From assembly GCF_000721235.1 (NCBI RefSeq), contig NZ_JOFH01000039.1, forward strand, positions 1 to 50,629: a stretch of 50,629 bases of DNA, given 5' to 3'. Under the pieces are notes generated by a model, which saw nothing but the letters and a program-made list of their open reading frames with translations, was not told where the DNA came from and ran no database searches. Positions 49,174 to 50,629 of the stretch are shown here, in pieces. The translations under genes and the position numbers were made by a program. The stretch comes from Streptomyces olivaceus (GTDB lineage: Bacteria; Actinomycetota; Actinomycetes; Streptomycetales; Streptomycetaceae). The first letter of the stretch is position 1. Every line of letters starts with the position of its first letter.

Positions 49174-50629
49174 TCAGCGGGGGTCGCGCAGTCTGCCGAT
49201 CCGTTCGCGGTCCATACGCAGTTCGGTGCGGACGAGACGGGTCACGCGGCCGATGATCCGGTGCACCAGCTGGTCGAGCTGGAACTCGGTGAGTTCGCGC
49301 GGGTCGAGCCCGCCCTCCGGGACCGCCGTGTACTCCGGAGGCGGGCCGCCTCCCTCGGGACCGTTGCCGGAGGCCGAGTACGCGGGCGGGGGCTCGTAGG
49401 GCGGCGGGGGCTCGGCCGGGTTCTGCCGGGACGAGGAAGAGCGCAGGCCGGGGAAGGTGCTGGTCACGGTGGCCGCCGCCTGGGAGGCCAGGGCGCTGAT
49501 GGCACCGCTGCGACCGCCGCTGCGGCTGCCGCTGCCGAAGAGGCGCTGCACCGTGGGCGCGGCGTCGGACGCGGTGGCCGCGGGCGCCGGGGCCGCCTGG
49601 GTGCTGACGGGCAGGGGCGCGTGGGGCGCCGCCGGCCGGGGCGGGGCCAGGGGCGCCACCGGAAGCGGGGTCGCTACGGCGGTCGCTCCGGGGGACGACG
49701 CCGGCCGGCGCAGGGGCACGGCCTTGGCGGGGGAGCGCTGCACGGTGGGGCGCACGGGGCCGGTGGCCGCGGTGGGCGCGGAGGGGAAGCCGGCCGGGGC
49801 GCGCTGCACGGCCGCGTCCGGCGTCGGTGCCGTGGCGGCGGCGAAGGCGGAGGGGGCGGCGCCGGGCAGGGGCGGCGGTGACGCGAGGGTCGGCGCGACG
49901 GAGGCCCGGGGCGCGGCCGGCAGCGGGGGCACCGCGGAGGACACCGGGAGCGGGGCGGACGGGACCGAGAGCGGGGCGACGGCTCCCGCGGTCGGCGCCG
50001 CGGCCGAGGTCGTGGTCGGCGCGGTGGGCATGGCCGTGGTCCTGAAAGGCGGTGTCGAGGGGGTGGCTGTGGTGGCTGTGGTGGCCGTGGAGGCGGACGA
50101 GGTGGTCGTGGTGGCCGCCGTGGCTCGTTGGACCGGTGGGGGCGTACGGCCCTCGGGGGCCGCGGTGCCGGGCGGTGCGGAGCCGGGCCCGGGGAGCGGG
50201 GCGCCGAGCGGGGCCCGGTGCGGGGGCTGCGCGGACGCCGTCGCCGAGGCGGGTGACGCGGGCGTACGGCGGGCGGCACCCGGCGTCGTTGACTGGCGTA
50301 CGGGGTCCACGGGCCCGGAGGAGGTGGGGGCGCCCAGACCGCCCCGGCGCGGCGCCGCGGCACTCCGCTGCACGGGGTGCGCGGAGGCGGGCTTCCTGCC
50401 GGTTCCCGGCTGGGAGAGCGGTACGGCGGGAGGCTGCCCGGCCTGGGCGGCAGTGCCCGGGGCGGTGCCCTGGACCGGCCGCTGGACGGGGGGCGACGCC
50501 GGGGTGGCGGAGGGCGCGCTCGCCCCACCGGCCTGCGCCGCGTCGACGGCGCGCTGCACCGGGGCCTGGGCGGACGATGCCGGGGATGCCGGGGATGCCG
50601 GGGTGGGGGCGGTGGACCCGGGGGCGGTG
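49174..50629 (-). CDS. Disordered PVQR-repeat protein of the injection system (5' end missing)
   Basis: At least 484 residues, open through the right edge. Almost all is Pro/Ala/Ser/Thr-rich and disordered. A short motif VQR followed by a small or hydrophobic residue recurs at least seven times (PVQRAVD, PVQRPVQ, PVQRSAA, PVQRATA, AVQRAPA, TVQRSPA, TVQRLFG) at irregular spacing. Only the last 50 residues look folded: helical LTEFQLDQLVHRIIGRVTRL and VRTELRMDRERIGRLRDPR. Similar C-termini occur in actinobacterial injection-system clusters (from memory). It could be a scaffold, measure or cargo-handling protein. Confidence 0.7.
   Translation of the reverse strand, partial: TAPGSTAPTPASPASPASSAQAPVQRAVDAAQAGGASAPSATPASPPVQRPVQGTAPGTAAQAGQPPAVPLSQPGTGRKPASAHPVQRSAAAPRRGGLGAPTSSGPVDPVRQSTTPGAARRTPASPASATASAQPPHRAPLGAPLPGPGSAPPGTAAPEGRTPPPVQRATAATTTTSSASTATTATTATPSTPPFRTTAMPTAPTTTSAAAPTAGAVAPLSVPSAPLPVSSAVPPLPAAPRASVAPTLASPPPLPGAAPSAFAAATAPTPDAAVQRAPAGFPSAPTAATGPVRPTVQRSPAKAVPLRRPASSPGATAVATPLPVAPLAPPRPAAPHAPLPVSTQAAPAPAATASDAAPTVQRLFGSGSRSGGRSGAISALASQAAATVTSTFPGLRSSSSRQNPAEPPPPYEPPPAYSASGNGPEGGGPPPEYTAVPEGGLDPRELTEFQLDQLVHRIIGRVTRLVRTELRMDRERIGRLRDPR

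Noticed and set aside
41563..50629. Prophage interpretation of the tail genes
   Set aside because: Gene order (tube, LysM, spike, gp25, J) with a membrane anchor, and the absence of head, lysis or integrase genes in the window, favour an injection system.

Overview
The window is high-GC actinobacterial chromosome, almost certainly Streptomyces. It has GTG/ATG starts behind purine-rich ribosome sites, lipoproteins, many GntR/TetR/AraC regulators and a WhiJ-type HTH/DUF397 pair. It also carries phoU facing phoR-phoP across a PHO box, carD-ispD-ispF-cysS-rlmB, the multi-sugar ATPase msiK, and a Streptomyces-type contractile injection system. From memory, the order phoU/phoRP, carD, ispDF, cysS, msiK, injection system matches the SCO4228-SCO4260 region of S. 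coelicolor; I could not check this by alignment.

Positions 1-20,900 are an accessory-rich stretch: a GntR/UTRA regulator, two small lipoproteins, a TetR regulator with a medium-chain oxidoreductase, a lipid-anchored GH10 xylanase, a secreted protease with two trypsin-like domains, an APH-fold kinase, and a membrane protein. A flavin monooxygenase follows, divergent from a GntR-TetR fusion regulator with two tandem operators. Then come an AraC/SnoaL pair, a CocE-type hydrolase beside a POT peptide transporter, a VOC protein, an AraC-GyrI regulator and a LanC-like cyclase.

Positions 20,900-21,800 carry a small membrane protein and a 51-residue peptide with a Cys/Gly-rich tail, both on the strand of the LanC-like gene. 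Together these look like a possible minimal peptide-modification locus with no dehydratase. Positions 21,886-32,908 are core genome: phosphate regulation (phoU, phoR, phoP), CarD, the MEP isoprenoid enzymes IspD and IspF, CysS, an RlmB-type rRNA methyltransferase and a DoxX protein. IspF has an abnormal repeat-derived C-terminal tail that overlaps the cysS start.

Positions 32,979-41,340 hold the HTH/DUF397 pair, a winged-helix/zinc protein, a DUF6247/RelE-like toxin-antitoxin candidate, a sugar nucleotidyltransferase, msiK, tRNA-Thr(UGU), a PrmC-like methyltransferase, a decayed S33 peptidase and a transposase remnant. From 41,563 to the right edge all genes are on the minus strand and form the baseplate half of a contractile injection system: a disordered PVQR protein (cut by the edge), tube, LysM, spike, gp25, baseplate J, tail-I-like protein and a zinc-ribbon membrane protein that probably anchors the particle. 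Most of these genes overlap by 1 or 4 bases. Sheath, ATPase and other parts must lie beyond the right edge.
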